Shown here: one piece after another, positions 63,971 through 64,000 of the stretch
How the letters are laid out: the number at the start of each line of letters is the position of its first letter
How positions within the stretch are numbered: position 1 is the stretch's first letter
NCBI RefSeq assembly: GCF_010731875.1
Contig: NZ_AP022595.1
Span: forward strand, 3,410,001-3,474,000
Direction of reading: 5' to 3'
Length of the DNA stretch: 64,000 nt
DNA from: Mycolicibacterium sarraceniae
GTDB lineage: Bacteria > Actinomycetota > Actinomycetes > Mycobacteriales > Mycobacteriaceae
Translations under genes and position numbers: made by a program
Notes under the pieces: generated by a model
Database searches by the model: none
The model's input: only the letters and a program-made list of their open reading frames with translations
Told to the model about the DNA's origin: nothing

Positions 63971-64000
63971 TTGTTCACGGGTTGCAGCAGGTGCAGTGCC

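Overview
The window is chromosomal DNA of high-GC, mycobacterial type, most likely from a pigmented, fast-growing Mycolicibacterium-like species. The evidence is an FAS-II/mycolic acid operon, MmpS/MmpL, mycothiol-linked detoxification, F420-type and DUF3145 genes, a 13E12-type HNH element and leaderless genes. From about 12.8 kb to 62.5 kb the gene order closely follows (in inverted orientation) the M. tuberculosis segment that I recall as Rv2260 to Rv2221c. Species and synteny come from recognition of the proteins, not from a search.

Layout. 1-3.1 kb: start of an mmpL gene with its mmpS partner and a repeat-rich control region, a DUF732 secreted protein, an SRPBCC protein, and an SDR preceded by a 50-residue protein with Cys at every third position. 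3.3-9.6 kb: a tightly overlapping seven-gene carotenoid operon (crtI, crtB, crtYc, crtYd, methyltransferase, crtU-like, Rieske protein) that should make an aromatic carotenoid of the isorenieratene type; the GGPP synthase is not here. 9.8-12.9 kb: a DapB-like oxidoreductase, a SABATH-type methyltransferase with a two-TM partner, and a small graveyard of truncated dehydrogenases. 12.9-19.8 kb: mycothiol nitrosothiol reductase plus its MBL partner, a TPR-like protein, a serine beta-lactamase-like protein, DUF3145, a 13E12-type HNH gene, and a calcium-binding protein split by two compensating frameshifts.

19.8-34.0 kb is lipid metabolism: a diacylglycerol kinase and an FAD oxidase, divergent from a TetR-glpD pair through a symmetric promoter, then fabD-acpM-kasA-kasB-accD6 with the regulator MabR and a matching operator, then aceE. 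34.2-35.9 kb: lipoprotein, DUF3052, ahpE and tRNA-Val(UAC). Next to the tRNA lies a three-gene cassette (HTH protein, small protein, nucleotidyltransferase-fold protein) behind a perfect palindrome; it looks like a toxin-antitoxin or AbiE-like defence unit and sits in the remains of an older gene. 38-46.3 kb: cobD, surf1-ptpA-ptkA, a NIF3-like protein, a zinc-ribbon protein, RNase HI/phosphatase, rnpB RNA and a CYTH-CHAD protein.

46.4-51.6 kb holds a membrane protein and a guanidine/urea-type operon: two DUF1989 proteins and a stand-alone carboxyltransferase half of urea/guanidine carboxylase. These are divergent from a TetR gene with two copies of one 14-bp palindrome between them. 51.6-64 kb: enoyl-CoA hydratase, panB, a wax ester synthase/DGAT, two Hip1/CaeA-type exported hydrolases, glnA2, glnE, a hotdog thioesterase and an F420-type LLM oxidoreductase.

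The most promising leads for new biology are the Cys-every-third-residue microprotein, the tRNA-linked HTH/small-protein/nucleotidyltransferase cassette, the split guanidine carboxylase operon with its operators, the Rieske protein ending the aromatic carotenoid operon, and the bidirectional leaderless promoter.
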